A stretch of 64,000 nt of DNA from Acanthosepion pharaonis (GCA_903632075.3 CAHIKZ030005201.1:1268501-1332500), one strand, 5' to 3'. Numbered from the stretch's first letter, positions 1 to 12,809 are shown. Made by a program: numbers and translations. The notes: generated by a model not told the origin, from the sequence alone.

Positions 1-180
1 TTTGTTCTACAGGCAATGTAATGTTTCTTTTCATTTTCTTCTGTTCTACATGCAATGAAATGTTCTTTTCATTTTCTTTTGTTCTACATGCAATGTAATG
101 TTCTTTTCATTTTCTTCTGTTCTACATGCAATGAAATGTTCTTTTTCATTTTCTTTTTGTTCTACATGCAAGGTAATGTG
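1..180. repeat. 39-bp minisatellite
   Basis: The core TGTTCTACATGCAATG recurs starting at about 3, 42, 80, 119 and 159, a spacing of 38-40 bp. Copies differ by single substitutions and by T-run length. The array probably continues beyond the left edge of the window. Short reading frames through it are repeat translations. Confidence 0.85.
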
Positions 181-1890
181 TGCGTGTGTTTGTCGGTGCA
201 GATGTGTTCACAGGGTTTGTTCTTCTTGGTCAATGTTTTCCTCTCTCTGCCGTGGAGGTTTTTTCCGCCGCACGTGGTGGACCTCCATTGGTCTTTCAGC
301 AATTTCTTCGCCAGTCCTGTCTGAGTAAGGAACACTGCTCGGCATCTCCTCTCGAGTTGCTGCATGCTCACCAGACCGTCGTTCGCCAATCTTCTCCCAC
401 TCTTAATCTTCCATATTATTATACCCCCCGATGGCTATAACTAGGAATGTACCCATCACTATTGACCAACTTATCGCGATCTGCTCATCGTCTTCCCAAG
501 CTACACCTTCGTCTCCCAACGCACTTAACTTATCCTTAAGTGATCCATATCGATCTTTTCTATTGGCTTCATTAATACTGGCATCTTATTTAAGGTGACA
601 TTAGCATCTCTTCACTATCGGCTCCCCCCATAATTCTGTACAATTGACTAAGCCTCTACCAATCATCTCTATGAGTGAATCTTTTCTTCATACCTTTCTT
701 CCATCTGGTAATAGGGGCAAGGAGATGGACACCCCAACCGCCGAACATCCCATGGGTAGCGTCACCAGGGATAACGGTGGCCTTATTCTTAATGTCCTTG
801 TGGACTCTCCCCACATACCCTAGACAGGTTGATATGTTTCTGTGTGGCTACTGCCCACACCCCGTCTGAAACACTGATAGCTTGTGGTAATGCCGAGTTT
901 GTTAATACTCTACTTGGCAGATTCTTTTGATTCCTTCCCCTCCCTTCAAACAATTCTAGTATGCACAGTCTGCGGTTACCAGTTTTATAGATAGGGCTCA
1001 ACGAGGTACAAGTCCCCAGGGTATCATCTCTCCTTCTTCCCTGATAGCAACATGAATTTCGTTCTCCCTGAATTTAATGCTATGTGGTCTGCTTCCACCT
1101 TGTACCTTGCTATCATTCCTGAAAGGTAACAAATTCTCTTGTTGTTATTCTTCACAATCACTTAGTCTCGCTCGACTCATCACTCAATCATTTCATAACT
1201 TTTTCTTAGTTCGGCCTCCTCCTCTAATCAATAGCAGACAGAATGGTCTGGTCAGGTGTGCGTGGCGCCCACTTTAAAGGTCGTACTTCGGATGGTGGCC
1301 AATCAAAATGCCAATGATCTTCTCCCTGAGAGGTGCAACCCGTGACTCCATCCCCTCCACTCACATCTACCATAGTCAGCCAATAGGATTTTGATGAACA
1401 GTGTCGTTATCTGTCGACACTAAATGCTTCTATTCTGCACAGCCCTTTTGTTTGAGATTTGGGGTTCTTCTACCTCCCTGATCTCATCTTCCGAGGTGAT
1501 TCCTGCTCAACCTCCACCCTTCCTTCTGTGTTTAAATTTGTTTAGAGTCTTCGCCTTGAATGTTTTCAATATTTTTTTCTATTCCTGTTCCTTATCCTTT
1601 CCCTAAGCTGGGAAAGGGGTATTCGATCCTCCTCCTCCCATTTTAGGGTGCCTTTTTAGATAACTGCTTGATTGATATCTCGTCTTTTTCTTCCTTTTTT
1701 CGACATGGGGGTGTGATGGCGATCTCACGGGGTCTTCTCTGCACTGACTCAGTCGACGACTGAACATTTTTGAGGGTTCTGTCACTCGGACTGCTTCTGT
1801 TTGTCTGGTCAAGTCGACCCATTCTCATCTTTTCGGAGTCTTCCTCCGTCTCCATTCCTTCCGGTTCAACCAGAGTTACCTTCCTTTTCC
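181..1890. other. No confident gene; possible 3' flank of the gypsy element
   Basis: This is pyrimidine-rich on the plus strand. Lying downstream of the integrase end of the minus-strand gypsy element, it could hold the rest of pol, an env-like remnant or an LTR. Short minus-strand frames at 1603-1855 and 789-1001 have no motif I recognise with confidence. No LTR end or polypurine tract is evident. Confidence 0.4.
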
Positions 1891-2240
1891 TTTGTCTTCT
1901 TAGGGCCTCGGCTCGCTCATTTCCAGGTTAGCTATTTCAGCCTTCTTCAGATCATTGGCATGAACCCTCCTCGCTCGTCCTGCCACTTGATCCCATATTA
2001 ATATGATACTGGGCCTGTCTGCTCTACTATCCGGCAGTACGGTTCCCATCTCTGGTCCAGTTTTCCTTCTTCTCTGGTGGATCTTTATAGTAGACAGGGT
2101 CTCCAACCTTCACCCTACCACCTTCTTTCAGCATTCACCCCTCTCATTTCTTTTCTTCTGGGCCCTCTTTATTCTTCTTCTGGCCTGTATGAATATCTTA
2201 TGTTGCTGTTCCAGCAATAGTTGATGATGATCTTTCCCAT
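1890..2240 (-). pseudogene. Gypsy integrase C-terminal (GPY/F-like) region
   Basis: A minus-strand frame reads VGDPVYYKDPPEKKENW and, after a frame change, RRVHANDLKKAEI before a stop near 1900. A VGD-V-Y...PP+KK block followed by a VH-(D/N)-LK block is characteristic of the integrase C-terminus of gypsy elements. The two blocks are in different frames. Confidence 0.75.
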
Positions 2241-2378
2241 ATACCTTCTTCGGGGCTTCAGTAGGTTATCTACAGGCAAACCACGTCTCTGCCAAACAAC
2301 AAAAAATAAGGAGAAAATCTGAGGTTTTGTTATCGTAAAAAACAAGTCCTAATTTCCAATGTTTTCTGACCAACTTGG

Positions 2379-2860
2379 CTAATACATCTCCCAAGGTTCT
2401 ATGAAACCTTTCCACTTTATTTCCTGGGGGTGATATGGGGATGTTTTTATGTGCTCTACATTCAAACCTGTCAAAACTTCTCTCATGATGCTGTTCACAT
2501 TCTCCGTGCCATTATCTGTTACCAATTGCACAGGGGCACCATACCTAGGGAAGATTTCACTTATTATCAACCCGGCCACAGTTCTGGCCTTCTTTGTCTG
2601 GTACTGCAAATGCTTCAGGCCAATTTGTTAGCCAATCGACAAAACTCACTATATAGTTGTTTCCTTGTGCAGTTTCCATATGGTCCTGATACATCCAACT
2701 CACTTTTCGAAGGGGAAGTTTGGTACGTCTGTTTCTCCAAATTTCCTGCCTTCTGCTCTGCGACTGGCACACTACACAACTTCGAACATAGTTAGTGACT
2801 TTCCGTACAGTTTGGGCCAATAGTATTTTCTTTTGAGATCACAATCAATTACCATGTGAC
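2379..2860 (-). pseudogene. Gypsy integrase zinc-binding and DDE core
   Basis: The N-terminal part carries VRSCVVCQSQ, the CC half of the HHCC zinc finger. It is followed by a block with GNNYIVSFVDWLTNWPEAF, which matches the region of the first catalytic Asp. A second overlapping frame gives VTDNGTENVN, containing the second catalytic Asp, and YHPQ. The expected Glu-containing helix after YHPQ is garbled, and the two halves lie in different frames, so no functional integrase is encoded. Confidence 0.9.
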
Positions 2861-3229
2861 CCAACCTTTCGTGGCACTGTTCCAAATATCTCTGGTTTAA
2901 ACTTTTGGGCACATACAACTTGGGTTTGACTTCTTCATTTTCCTGAGAGAGATAATAAGCCTTTCCTCTATTATGGCATACTTGGTGGTCTCTCTCCTGC
3001 CTTTTACTTTTTTCTTCTCAGAGCAGCTATTTCACTGTCTGCTTGCTCCTTTTCAATTCCTTCTGTCCAGTAGGGATCGGTTATTATCTGGGCGTCCCCT
3101 TCTTCGTCCGATTCTAATATAGGGCGATCTTTTAGCTTATTAGAGTTAATTACTCCATTCTATAGGCTTTATCATCTACTCCCTGTTCTACCTTTTTTAC
3201 AGATCTTTTCTTCCAGTTGCTTCGGTATT

Positions 3230-3660
3230 CTTGAGAGTAAATTGCGCACGTGTTTTCTTTTCAAATACTTATTTACAGTGGTCTTAACTTTGCCCACTGT
3301 TGAATTTTCTTATTATTTGTCCACTCTGCCTGCAATAGGTACTGCAGAGGCTTGTGGTCTGTCTTTATAGTTCATTTAAATAGTAGTCCAGTTTTTAATG
3401 AGTTTTCTATTACTGGCCACCTCTGTTGTGTCTCTGAGAGCTTATGGGAGAGGAAATATGGTCTGGTATGCCTGGCATTTTTATAGCCCCTACACACTGC
3501 TCACTGGCATCCGTGTATAATATCATGGGCTTTTGAGGTCTTCCTCAGCAGTGGAACGGTCGTCAACTGTTCCTTTAGCGAATCAAATGCTCGTTGACAG
3601 TCCTCTGTCCACTTGAACCTAGCGTATTTCTTCGTCAGGGCTTAGCGGTCCTTGAAAATG
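3230..3660 (-). pseudogene. Gypsy RNase H remnant
   Basis: On the minus strand at about 3281-3366 a frame reads TDHKPLQYLLQAEW and then RNase H-like residues up to LRPL. TDHKPL is the typical block near the end of gypsy RNase H. Stops surround it. Confidence 0.8.
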
Positions 3661-4340
3661 CTGGACGAAAGTAGCCTATAGCTCCTATAAAACCTTAACC
3701 TGCCTCACTGTCTTAGGAAGAGTTGCCAAACCTTATCCATGTCGGTTTAATACTTTCCGTTTATGACGAAGCTTCAAATACCTAGTTTCTTCCCTCAGAA
3801 ACTGACACTTTGACAATTTCAATTTTAATCCGTGTTTCCTCAACCTTCCCAACACCCGTCCTAAATGAAAAAGTGTTGTTCCACTGTCTCCGAAAATATC
3901 AAGATATCGTTAAATACGCCATGGCAAAGGTCTTTTCCTAACACTATTGAATAGCTGTTGGAAGACTCCTGGGGCATTAGCTAAACCGAATGGCATCCTG
4001 AACTGAAACAGTCCCAGGTTTCACGCGAATGCGGCCTTCTCCTTGTCAGCCCTCATCCAGGGCTACCTGCCAATACCCAGACTCAAGTCCAACGAGAAGT
4101 ACTTTGCCTTCCCTAATAACGGATGGCAATACCGCCAACGGCTTGAAATAGAATCGTAAATTCACACAGAAACGGTGGCCGCCATCTTTCTTACCTATTA
4201 TTACTATTGGGAAGCTCCATGAGAGAATCTTCGATCATCCCAGCTTCCAAAATTTTCTTGCCTCTTCTACAAGGGGTCTTTATGTATAGGTGTTCGGTAG
4301 GTTTTAAGATCAGGGCGTGGTTTATTTTTTGGGTCTTCCT
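3660..4340 (-). pseudogene. Gypsy reverse transcriptase remnant
   Basis: Three RT blocks appear in order on the minus strand: GKKDGGHRFCVNLR (4140-4200), LESGYWQVALDE (4050-4110) and FQFRMPFGLANAP (3965-4010). The polymerase active-site box that should follow, near 3895-3930, is disrupted by a one-base deletion that removes the normal paired-Asp reading. The blocks occupy different frames. Confidence 0.9.
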
Positions 4341-4577
4341 TGTCTGACTGGGCCACCACATCTCGATTGTTCCTTAACAGAACGTAAATTTCCGGTGCTA
4401 ATATATCCTCATCTAAGATTCCTTTTGTTTGCTCTACTAGCTTCCTTCGTTCCTCCCTCGAATCTCACCTGATTCAGAGTTCGTAGGGAAGCGCCTCCTA
4501 TCTTCTCCCTCTCCTAACCTTTTATAAATCAATGGGCACTAACTCGGCTGCCTCCACTACTGTTTCGCACAGGGGCA

Positions 4578-5000
4578 TTAATACAGGACCAATGCAGAGG
4601 TCCTCTCCGTACCTTTTTTCTGAATTAGCCTACCCTTTCCTGACACTGTGGTCCTAGGAGGTAACTTTACATCTTCCTCCACCACTATGGTTATCTCTTC
4701 CTGGTGGGCATCCCAATGGCGTTCTCTTCGTTCACCATTTACAGTAGGATTAAACTCTCGATCTGGGCCTTTTGGTTCCGGAGCCAATTTCCCAAGATTG
4801 CCTCTGTACACAGGTCGGGGGTTACGTAAAATTCCCAATCCTCACCGGGAGCCCACCCCATCCCTTTTATCTCCAGGGGGCCCCATCTGCTTTTGAATGT
4901 CCGCTTCCCTGCAACCTTCTCTTCCGTTTCACCCGCCTGTATGTTTTTCTCTCTCAATGACACAGATCCTGTGTCCACCAAAGCCCTCATTCTCTACCAC
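4578..5000 (-). pseudogene. Gypsy aspartic protease and protease-RT linker
   Basis: The minus-strand frame ending at 4990 begins RALVDTGSVS, the DTG active-site motif of retropepsins. It continues through AILGNW, the usual ILG block of the second half, some 60 residues later. An overlapping frame covers the linker towards RT (4578-4838). Both are short and lie between gag and RT as expected. Confidence 0.8.
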
Positions 5001-5129
5001 CCATCTGTTTCTACAGGATAGTTCTTTCTCCAGTTAGCGAAGAGAACACTTGAGCTTTTCTTTCTTCCTGTCCCCACCTTTGGGTTAACCCAGCCATAGG
5101 CGCCGGTAGTAATAAATCACCTTCATTTT

Positions 5130-6300
5130 TTCATGAGGTGGAGTTCTGCGCCCCTGCACTCAGGACACCGGCCATTCCCGGCTTTGTTTTAAAAAATCAA
5201 CAACTTTGCCGCAAAGTTGCCCGGACCACATGTCCAACATTTTGCTTCTTTGCTCAGGTTCATCCTCGGGGGAACCTGTCCCTCATTCAAGCGGTTCGCC
5301 CACCCACTGGTCCAAGTTTTTATTTCTTCTTTAATGGGCCAGGATTTAAGCCGGTCTCTGGGCTCAGGGGGACCCTTCCTCAGCCCGGCACCACACTTGG
5401 CCAGGTGTCCTTTCACCACACCTGGTGCATCTGTCCTGATTGAATGGGGGTCGGACATTCTGTTGCCCTGTGGTCCTCGTACCCACAGGTCCAGCAGAAT
5501 CGACCCGGCGTGGGCTTATAAAAATGCCTGGTCGACCATGCCCCTTCTATTGGGGTTCCTCCCATAATTCTGCCTGATCCACCTCTTCCTTAACCCTCTG
5601 ATTCCACACGGGGGTTCTTCCGCCACCCCTTCTTCCAGCCTCCTGACTTGGTATCTGCTTCTTCCCACACCTCTTCACTTATCCCCCACACCCCTGGCTC
5701 TCCCTGGCCAGCTCTATCGCTGCCGACATGAGCGGTCCTTCTTTCAATACGTCGTGAACACGCTCGTCGCTCACTCTACATACAGGTCCGCCAGTTGATG
5801 CATAACCGCATTATCCCTGAACTTCGGGGAATGCCAACGACGATACTTCCATCTTCCCGGGGTTTCATGATTTGTTGTTTTAAAAGGGCCTCATGGCCTC
5901 TTATGGTCGTACCTTCGTCGGCGAATTTTGGTCAGCAGTCTTTTTATTTCTTCCCAAGACAAGGGGTTGGTTTCCAAGAGCCCCTCACGAACTCAGACGC
6001 TTTTCCCTTTGTGGCATCGGATGCCAAATACAGGGTTTCTTGGTCCGAAAGCTCGTAGACTTCTCGAGGATTGAAGTTTTTAAAGCTATCAAATACTGGG
6101 ACCCTCGGTCCACCCAACAGCTTCCTTTAAATCCATTGACAATACTTCCTCTTCACCCCCACTGCTCTATCCGAATCATAGTCAGACATGTCTACAGAGA
6201 AAGACAGTCTATGCAGCAACAATCGAGGTTGGGAAATAAAATAAGGTGTCCTACCACAGACGATTCTGTTCTTTTCTTTTCCTTTGTCCCGGTCGTTTGA
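5130..6300 (-). pseudogene. Gypsy gag remnant with CCHC zinc knuckles
   Basis: On the minus strand near 5450-5500 a frame reads CWTCGYEDHRATEC, a perfect C-X2-C-X4-H-X4-C zinc knuckle. A second knuckle (CTRCG... then GHLAKC, 5390-5440) is broken by a frameshift. The stretch up to 6300 should be capsid but shows only fragmented frames. Its place upstream of the protease supports the gag assignment. Confidence 0.75.
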
Positions 6301-7455
6301 GTTCTGTCTGAATTTTCAGATGAGTTTGTTGGGGTCGATTTGCACCCTTTCAGCAGAAGCGGGAAGACAAGTCTCTAAAATTTGTTTGCTGCTGAGGGTC
6401 TTTTCAATAGGTTTGAGGAAAGCAGTTCCATGAAAAGAAAAGCATCCCCAGAACATTTGAACGGATAAATCAAAGAGCTTTCAAAGCTTCTTTCTTCGAT
6501 TTTAGATCGCTTATCCTTTTTTAGCTGATCGGAGAGAAAATAGTAAAAAAATCAGGTCAGTCATTTTTATCGAACAACACTGTATTAATTTTCTTATTTA
6601 AAGCACAAAACTACTTTTGGGGCTAATTTAAAAAATTACCAGAGGTTACCTCAAACTTTTGAACTATAGTGTATATATAGGATATTAATTAATGATCATA
6701 TAAAATGACTTTTCTCAAACTTTCATAATATTTGCTTTTGATGCAACAACTAAATTAATAAACAAGGCAAAGGTTTTAATCTACAGGTGTAAACTTCTTA
6801 TACTTAATCTATAGGTGTAAACAGGTTTCTGATTTATTTATCACCCTTGCAAGTACAAGTAATATTTTTTTTGTTTATTATTGGTACCCTAGCAATCCTC
6901 TACTTGCACATTCGCCAATTGGTTAGTTTTCCCTGAAAGATATGAGAGCAAATCTTCATCATTTTTTATAGTAATGTCTGCGAGTTGGCGTTTAATATCG
7001 TTCCTTGCGATAGCCTACAAGGTAAACTACAGAATCGGAATATAAAGTTGAAGAGTTCAAAACTTTCTTATTAAAAGAACGATTCATAAATTTCCCTTAG
7101 AAACATAAGTAAACATTCATAATCTGAAGAATTTCCATATTTTCCGACACAGAGTTTCAGCTTCAAGAATGTAAACTAATTTGAAGTTACGAAATTTGAA
7201 ATACGTAAAATTAAGTAAAACAAAATGTAATTTTTGCCAGTAAATTTCCTCAACTTATTTTTGGTGTCTGTGTGGGTGAATAACGTTTTCGAGCCTGAGA
7301 ACTATGATAAGAATTATATAATGAAGAATCATTGACTCAATAGGCATTAATAATCACATAATAGCGACAATAACTCGGCGATCATGCTAAAAACGAGTAA
7401 TTAATAAAAGATTTAATCCATTCAGGGAGTTTGATTTAAAAATTATCTAACATCC
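6301..7455. other. AT-rich DNA, nothing recognised
   Basis: I see no long frame, tandem array or repeat family here. The right-hand LTR or primer-binding site of the neighbouring gypsy element could lie here but was not found. Confidence 0.5.
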
Positions 7456-7459
7456 TATG

Positions 7460-7700
7460 AACTGTAGGAGGCCCAGTTGAGTAATAGATAGCGTTTCGGA
7501 TTGAAGAATCAGAGAGCCGAATTCGAATTGCAGAATCATCTTTTTATCCCGATTCTATTTATGGCAGGACAGACCGGGGACTATTGCCTTGGATGGCAAC
7601 CGGTCTACCGCAGAAAGAAATGGCAACCTACTGCGCGAAAAAATCTACCCTGTCAGTCATATATCGAACGATACATGATCGCCTATCACGAATGGAAAAA
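7460..7700 (+). mobile_element. tRNA-derived SINE (family A), internally deleted
   Basis: A head with A-box-like GAGTAATAGATAGCG and B-box-like GAATTCGAATTGC is followed by the family body (GCAGGACAGACC, GGATGGCAACCGGTCTACCG, CTGTCAGTCATATATCG). Compared with the copies at 7955 and 32780, about 90 bp between head and body are missing. The short frame across it is accidental. Confidence 0.8.
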
Positions 7701-7954
7701 AAAACTCCATCTTGATGATTTTTTTGATTGGGTATGCAAGGAATATTGGAAATGAATTCAGTCAAGAACTAGGAATAGAAGCTGTATAAAACTTCAATAT
7801 ATTCTGAAAAATGACCATACTGTGTTAGATTGACTTTTATGTGCTAATAAATAATAAGCATTCATATAAAGAAATCATTGTATATTAGATGAAAGAACAT
7901 GACAGTTCATTATTTCATAATTTTGGTGCTTTATTGCGATTTTATGAATATGTT

Positions 7955-8260
7955 ATCGTAGTAGAGCTGTAGTTATCGGAAAGCCGAGTTCGAATCCCAG
8001 TCGAATCCATTATATTCACTTACGTGCTAATACCCTTTGGAAAAGTATGAATCCTCTTCTTCTCCCCCCAGCTATGGGTAAATAGCAAGACAGACCTGGA
8101 TGGCAACTGGTCTACCGCAGAAAGAAATGACAATCTACTGCGGGGAAAATCTGCCTCGTCAGTCATGTATCGAAAAATACATGATCGTCTAAGCGTTTAT
8201 CACGTTTGGCACATAACTGATTGATAAGCTGTTGGCAGTTATCTTCTCTCTTTTTCTTGA
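7955..8260 (+). mobile_element. tRNA-derived SINE (family A)
   Basis: A degenerate A box precedes a clean B box in GCCGAGTTCGAATCCCAG near 7983. The body TGCTAATACCCT..., TATGGGTAAATAGCA and TGGATGGCAACTGGTC follows, and the copy ends in a T-rich stretch near 8255. It matches the copies at 7460, 28036 and 32780. Confidence 0.85.
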
Positions 8261-8763
8261 GTATTCGTTCTAACGCTGGTTAATCTGGCAATAATCGTTC
8301 GTATCTCTTTATTTATTGTTTATGATTGGGACGATCAAATCTCGTCTGTGCAGATTTCAGCTGATCAATTCTTCAGCCTCCGTCAAGTGTAATCCTTGAA
8401 GATTGAGGAAATCTTTTACTTCCAAGGACTATCAGTGGCGAAATCTTAAGAATGAATCAACCGATATATTGTGTTAACGATAATAAATATACAATGAAAT
8501 GATTTGAGCATCAGTACGATGTTTGTATTTATACTTATTTCTTTTTCGAAGCAGTAGAATTTGCAAACTATTGCACTCAGCTGATCTACGGCAGGGTCAA
8601 TGTCTGTGAACTTTCATTTCTTGCCATTTTCATTTTTCCGTATTATTCTGTTATACCCAATGCTAATTTGGCTGCACTTTGAGATTTCAATATAAAAGTA
8701 AAGATTTGGCATATCGAGTTCAAACAGGCTTGTTTTGATTATAGAAAAAGGCCAGGTTAAAGA

Positions 8764-8764
<1 letters not shown>
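8261..8764. other. No feature recognised
   Basis: AT-rich sequence lies between a SINE and a (TATC)n microsatellite. I see no frame or repeat. Confidence 0.5.

Positions 8765-8801
<37 letters not shown>
8765..8801. repeat. (TATC)n microsatellite
   Basis: About nine perfect tandem TATC units, followed by a GTGTGAGTGTG stretch. Confidence 0.95.
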
Positions 8802-9049
8802 GTGCGTGTGAGTGTGTATTAGTCTCAATAGGTCTGCTCCTTGTAGGCGCTATAATGTTTATTAGGCCTTACCGCTGTGGCAGGTGTGGTCAAACTCGAT
8901 GGTGTAGATAGTTTTTACTTGTCAAAATCTTCTAATGAGAAATAATGAACTTTTGACATAATAATAAACTACTTGCGTTCAGTTGGAGAGGGATGTCAAT
9001 CCTCTGTCTGGGATTTTCCCGTTTTCCTCAGAATCCTCCATCGTCTCCT

Positions 9050-9240
9050 CCCGATACCACTTTTTTGGGTTCTTTCTTCATCTGCGATTTCTTTCGTGTA
9101 TCTATCATCTTTCTTTTCATTCATTCTTCCTGGATTTTTCATTTTCTACATTTTCTTTCTTCCTTCTTTCTTTCCTTCTTCAAATTACTGTTTCCTTTCC
9201 TTTCCTCTTTTTTCTCTTTTTCTTTTTAATTGTCTCTCCA
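9050..9240. repeat. Polypyrimidine tract
   Basis: A strongly strand-asymmetric C/T-rich stretch (TTTCTTTCC variants). It yields three overlapping Phe/Ser-rich frames that are composition artefacts. Confidence 0.7.
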
Positions 9241-9482
9241 TTTTCTTCTCGACAATTCGGCGATGCACAATTTTATCATGGTAATATTAACTTATGAAAT
9301 GCTAAATATCCCTTATATATACACCTTAATTTTTTACCTAAGATCAGAGGGTAGCATATCTGGGGAACATGGAGGGAAGTAGGAGGAAGGAAGAGGATGT
9401 AGAAAAAGAAATATAGGAGGCAAAAAAAAAACAAGTGATAAATAAAAAGAATATGTGAAAGGGAAAAATAGAATACAAAGAG

Positions 9483-9485
<3 letters not shown>

Positions 9486-9518
<33 letters not shown>
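9486..9518. repeat. (GA)n microsatellite
   Basis: About 15 GA units. The flanking 9340-9480 is purine-rich on the plus strand. Confidence 0.95.
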
Positions 9519-9519
<1 letters not shown>

Positions 9520-10185
9520 TTTGGCTGAATATTGAGATAATAAAGAACTGAAATGCATGTCGGGATGGAAAGGTATAAAAAGGGACATATTTGTATATTT
9601 CGTATTGCTTTCCACATATGAAAGTAATCTATGCTTTAGATAAAATCATGGACTTGACAATGAAGATTAGAAGGGATAAGGGAAAGAAAGAGAAGACACA
9701 ACCAAAGAGTAAGAGAAGACCATTGTCATGAGATAATGGACATTCATAATTGTCAACAACCTTAGAATTACTTTATATACGAGACATTATAATTTTGTCC
9801 TTCGCTGTCTTCTGCTTGACTTCCTTTCTCTTCTCATTCAACTTTTCCTTCTTCCAAGCGCATGCGTACACCAGTAGGAACCGGCGGCTTCCACTGAGGA
9901 TTGAATAACAAAAACATCTCCTGAATACGCCATTTCTCTTCTCGAATTACAGATGTTTTCAGTAATGTCTTAATGGCTACAATTCTTCCTTTGATTTCCA
10001 GTTTCTTTTTCCAAGAGCCTTCCGGAATGTTCCTAGTGTCTCGATAACGACTGTCACTACTGTCACCGTCATGATCTACGGTTTCGTCAGTTCTCTTGGC
10101 AAGGCTGATATACTAATCTATCTTTTGTTTTATTCTATGTTTATTCTTAAAATCCCAGAAGATTTTCTTTGTTTCAGTCTCTACT
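9519..10185. other. No feature recognised
   Basis: No coding signal or clear repeat. The stretch from about 9790 is T/C-rich and may be more of the minus-strand LINE, but I see no domain. Confidence 0.4.
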
Positions 10186-10191
10186 TTCTTT

Positions 10192-10509
10192 TTATTTGCC
10201 ATGTCCTTTCAGGACGTAGGCAATCATGGCTCTCCACCTCCCTCTATCCCTTGCAGCTCTCATCAAGTTCTTTCCCTCTGCTTCCTCCTCCCCCAGACCA
10301 CGTTTTACCATCCACTTGCTTAAGCTCGCTAGATATGTCACGCGTTGTTTTCCCTTGTCTCTCTTTCCCTCTATTCGACCCGTGAGTATCAGATTCTCCA
10401 GGCCCTCCTTCCTCATTATGTGTCCCAGAAAATTCAGCTGCCTCTTCCTGATGTTAAGTATAAGCCTCCTTCTTGTTTGCATCCTCTCTAAGACCTCATC
10501 GTTGCTCAC
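10192..10509 (-). pseudogene. Non-LTR retrotransposon C-terminal fragment
   Basis: A 105-codon minus-strand frame contains VSNDEVLERMQTRRRL, IRKRQLNFLGHIMRKEGLEN and RGRWRAMIAYVLKG. This ERVSNDE-(I/V)-LER...FLGH-(I/V)-MRK block is the region after RT in a common mollusc LINE family; the clade is not assigned. The plus-strand copy at 25206-25540 is nearly the same. There is no start codon of its own and the rest of the element is missing, so this is a 3' truncation product. Confidence 0.85.
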
Positions 10510-10519
10510 ACGCTCGGTC

Positions 10520-10720
10520 CAAGTTAAAAAAATCTATCTAACCCATGCCGCTGCACATTTACCTAGATTGGAGAAGACTCCAATCTGACCTGCTATTCCT
10601 GGAGGGAAATGGATTCATGCCTTTCCCAAGGGTATTAGCAAACAAAACTGAATCGAACGGGAATTGAATTCAGCACGCCTAATTCACTTCCCACACACCA
10701 TACGGAACACCATATATACG
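10520..10720 (-). mobile_element. SINE of family A body with a different head
   Basis: Read on the minus strand, it carries the family A body TGCTAATACCCTTGGGAAAG followed by GCATGAATCC. The tRNA-like head differs and has a B-box-like stretch CAATTCCCGTTCGATTC. It abuts the LINE fragment at 10509, suggesting sequential insertion. Confidence 0.7.
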
Positions 10721-10837
10721 TCAGAAGGTACACTGCAATTAAATGTACAACGGTTAGTCAGAGTGCGAAATCATCGACGTGAATCGCAAGAATTGTACGT
10801 CATTACGGATAAATTTCAACTGACGTATAAATGACAT

Positions 10838-10888
10838 ATGAACGTGCTCAGACACACACACACTCGCAAACAAGTGTGCCCGCGCGTG

Positions 10889-10927
<39 letters not shown>

Positions 10928-11063
10928 GCATATCGGAAACATGTTAAATTTTTAAAAGTATTCTTCGCTTTGCTGACCTTTCTGTGCATCCAGATTTTAT
11001 TTTTTCATCCATTTATCCAAATATGGAAATTGAACATATCATACTAATGTCTTTCAGAATATA

Positions 11064-11122
<59 letters not shown>

Positions 11123-11185
11123 TTAGGATAAAACGGGTTTAGCTACCAAGTGAAAGGTCAACACAGAAGATATAGTGAAAAGTGG

Positions 11186-11253
<68 letters not shown>

Positions 11254-11329
11254 TTTTTTCACGTGTTTTGGGGAATATACACGTAAATTTTTGCATAGTC
11301 TTGCATATACACATCCAATATGTCATATA

Positions 11330-11400
<71 letters not shown>
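10838..11400. repeat. Cluster of (CA)n and (TA)n microsatellites
   Basis: Tracts are (CA)n(TA)n at 10889-10926, (TA)n at 11066-11119 and 11188-11251, and (CA)n(TA)n at 11336-11397. Reading frames of alternating Tyr-Ile or Thr-His are translations of these tracts. Confidence 0.95.
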
Positions 11401-11775
11401 TCTAGGGGCGATTTCTTTTACGATGAATTGGTTGGCTTTGAACTGAATAGTGATTGATTACAAAAGGAAGTGGGGAATCATGTTGATAGCCATTCTTTCT
11501 CTTGGTTCACCATTTCTCTCCACACGCCCCCCCCCACTCCTTTCTCTTCCTTATGACGAGTTCGTTAAGTTCCACGATAAGAGAACGATGTCCTTTGCGT
11601 GTAACAACGGATTTACAGGAAAAGAGTGAGAGCCTGGAATAGAAAATGTAACAGTGATCGACCGCGATCGATATATAGACAAATATTAAGAGATGAGGTT
11701 ATACATCTAAAACAGACAGAGAGAAACAGAGTGGGAGGGTTAGATATATATGCCAATGGATATGAGTAATTTCAG
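11401..11775. other. No feature recognised
   Basis: Short mixed sequence between microsatellite blocks, including a C8 run near 11528. Confidence 0.5.
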
Positions 11776-11801
11776 ATAGATAGATATTGAAAATATTGTG
11801 G

Positions 11802-11857
<56 letters not shown>

Positions 11858-11912
11858 GGAAATACTCAGACAGATTGATAGATAATGAAAATAATAGAAT
11901 AATGAAAGTATT

Positions 11913-11962
<50 letters not shown>

Positions 11963-12019
11963 TGAAAATGACACTCTTAGGCAGACGTTAAAATATTTAG
12001 ATAGATAATTAATATACTG

Positions 12020-12084
<65 letters not shown>

Positions 12085-12136
12085 TGGACACTCTTAGGCA
12101 GACGTTAATATATTTAGATAGATAATTAATATACTG

Positions 12137-12183
<47 letters not shown>

Positions 12184-12193
12184 GAAAATATTC

Positions 12194-12258
<65 letters not shown>

Positions 12259-12304
12259 TGGACACTCTTAGGCAGACGTTAATATAGATAATTAATATAC
12301 TGAG

Positions 12305-12357
<53 letters not shown>

Positions 12358-12409
12358 TGGACACTCTTAGGCAGACGTTAATATATTTAGATAGATAATT
12401 AATATACTG

Positions 12410-12470
<61 letters not shown>

Positions 12471-12522
12471 TGGACACTCTTAGGCAGACGTTAAAATATT
12501 TAGATAGATAATTAATATACTG

Positions 12523-12591
<69 letters not shown>

Positions 12592-12661
12592 TGGACACTC
12601 TTAGGCAGACGTTAAAATATTTAGAAATAATTAATATTGAGATAGATAGATAGATAGATAG

Positions 12662-12698
<37 letters not shown>

Positions 12699-12750
12699 TG
12701 GACACTCTTAGGCAGACGTTAAAATATTTAGATAGATAATTAATATACTG

Positions 12751-12809
<59 letters not shown>

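Larger units (their letters stand above)
1890..6300 (-). mobile_element. Degenerate Ty3/gypsy-type LTR retrotransposon
   Basis: Reading the minus strand from high to low coordinate gives gag zinc knuckles, an aspartic protease motif, RT, RNase H, integrase core and an integrase C-terminal domain. Integrase after RNase H is the Ty3/gypsy order. Every domain is split by frameshifts or stops, so the copy is dead. I find no flanking LTRs, primer-binding site or target duplication, so true ends are unknown. Domains are listed separately. Confidence 0.9.

Noticed and set aside
600..1010. Possible env-like fragment downstream of the gypsy pol
   Set aside because: The minus-strand frames are too short and broken and show no cleavage, fusion or membrane motif I could support.
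7960..8020. tRNA gene at a good B box
   Set aside because: The cloverleaf cannot be completed and the sequence continues into a SINE body repeated elsewhere.
11912..12364. 150-codon Ser-Ile-Tyr-Leu frame (minus strand)
   Set aside because: It is a translation of GATA repeats, which lack stop codons in some frames.
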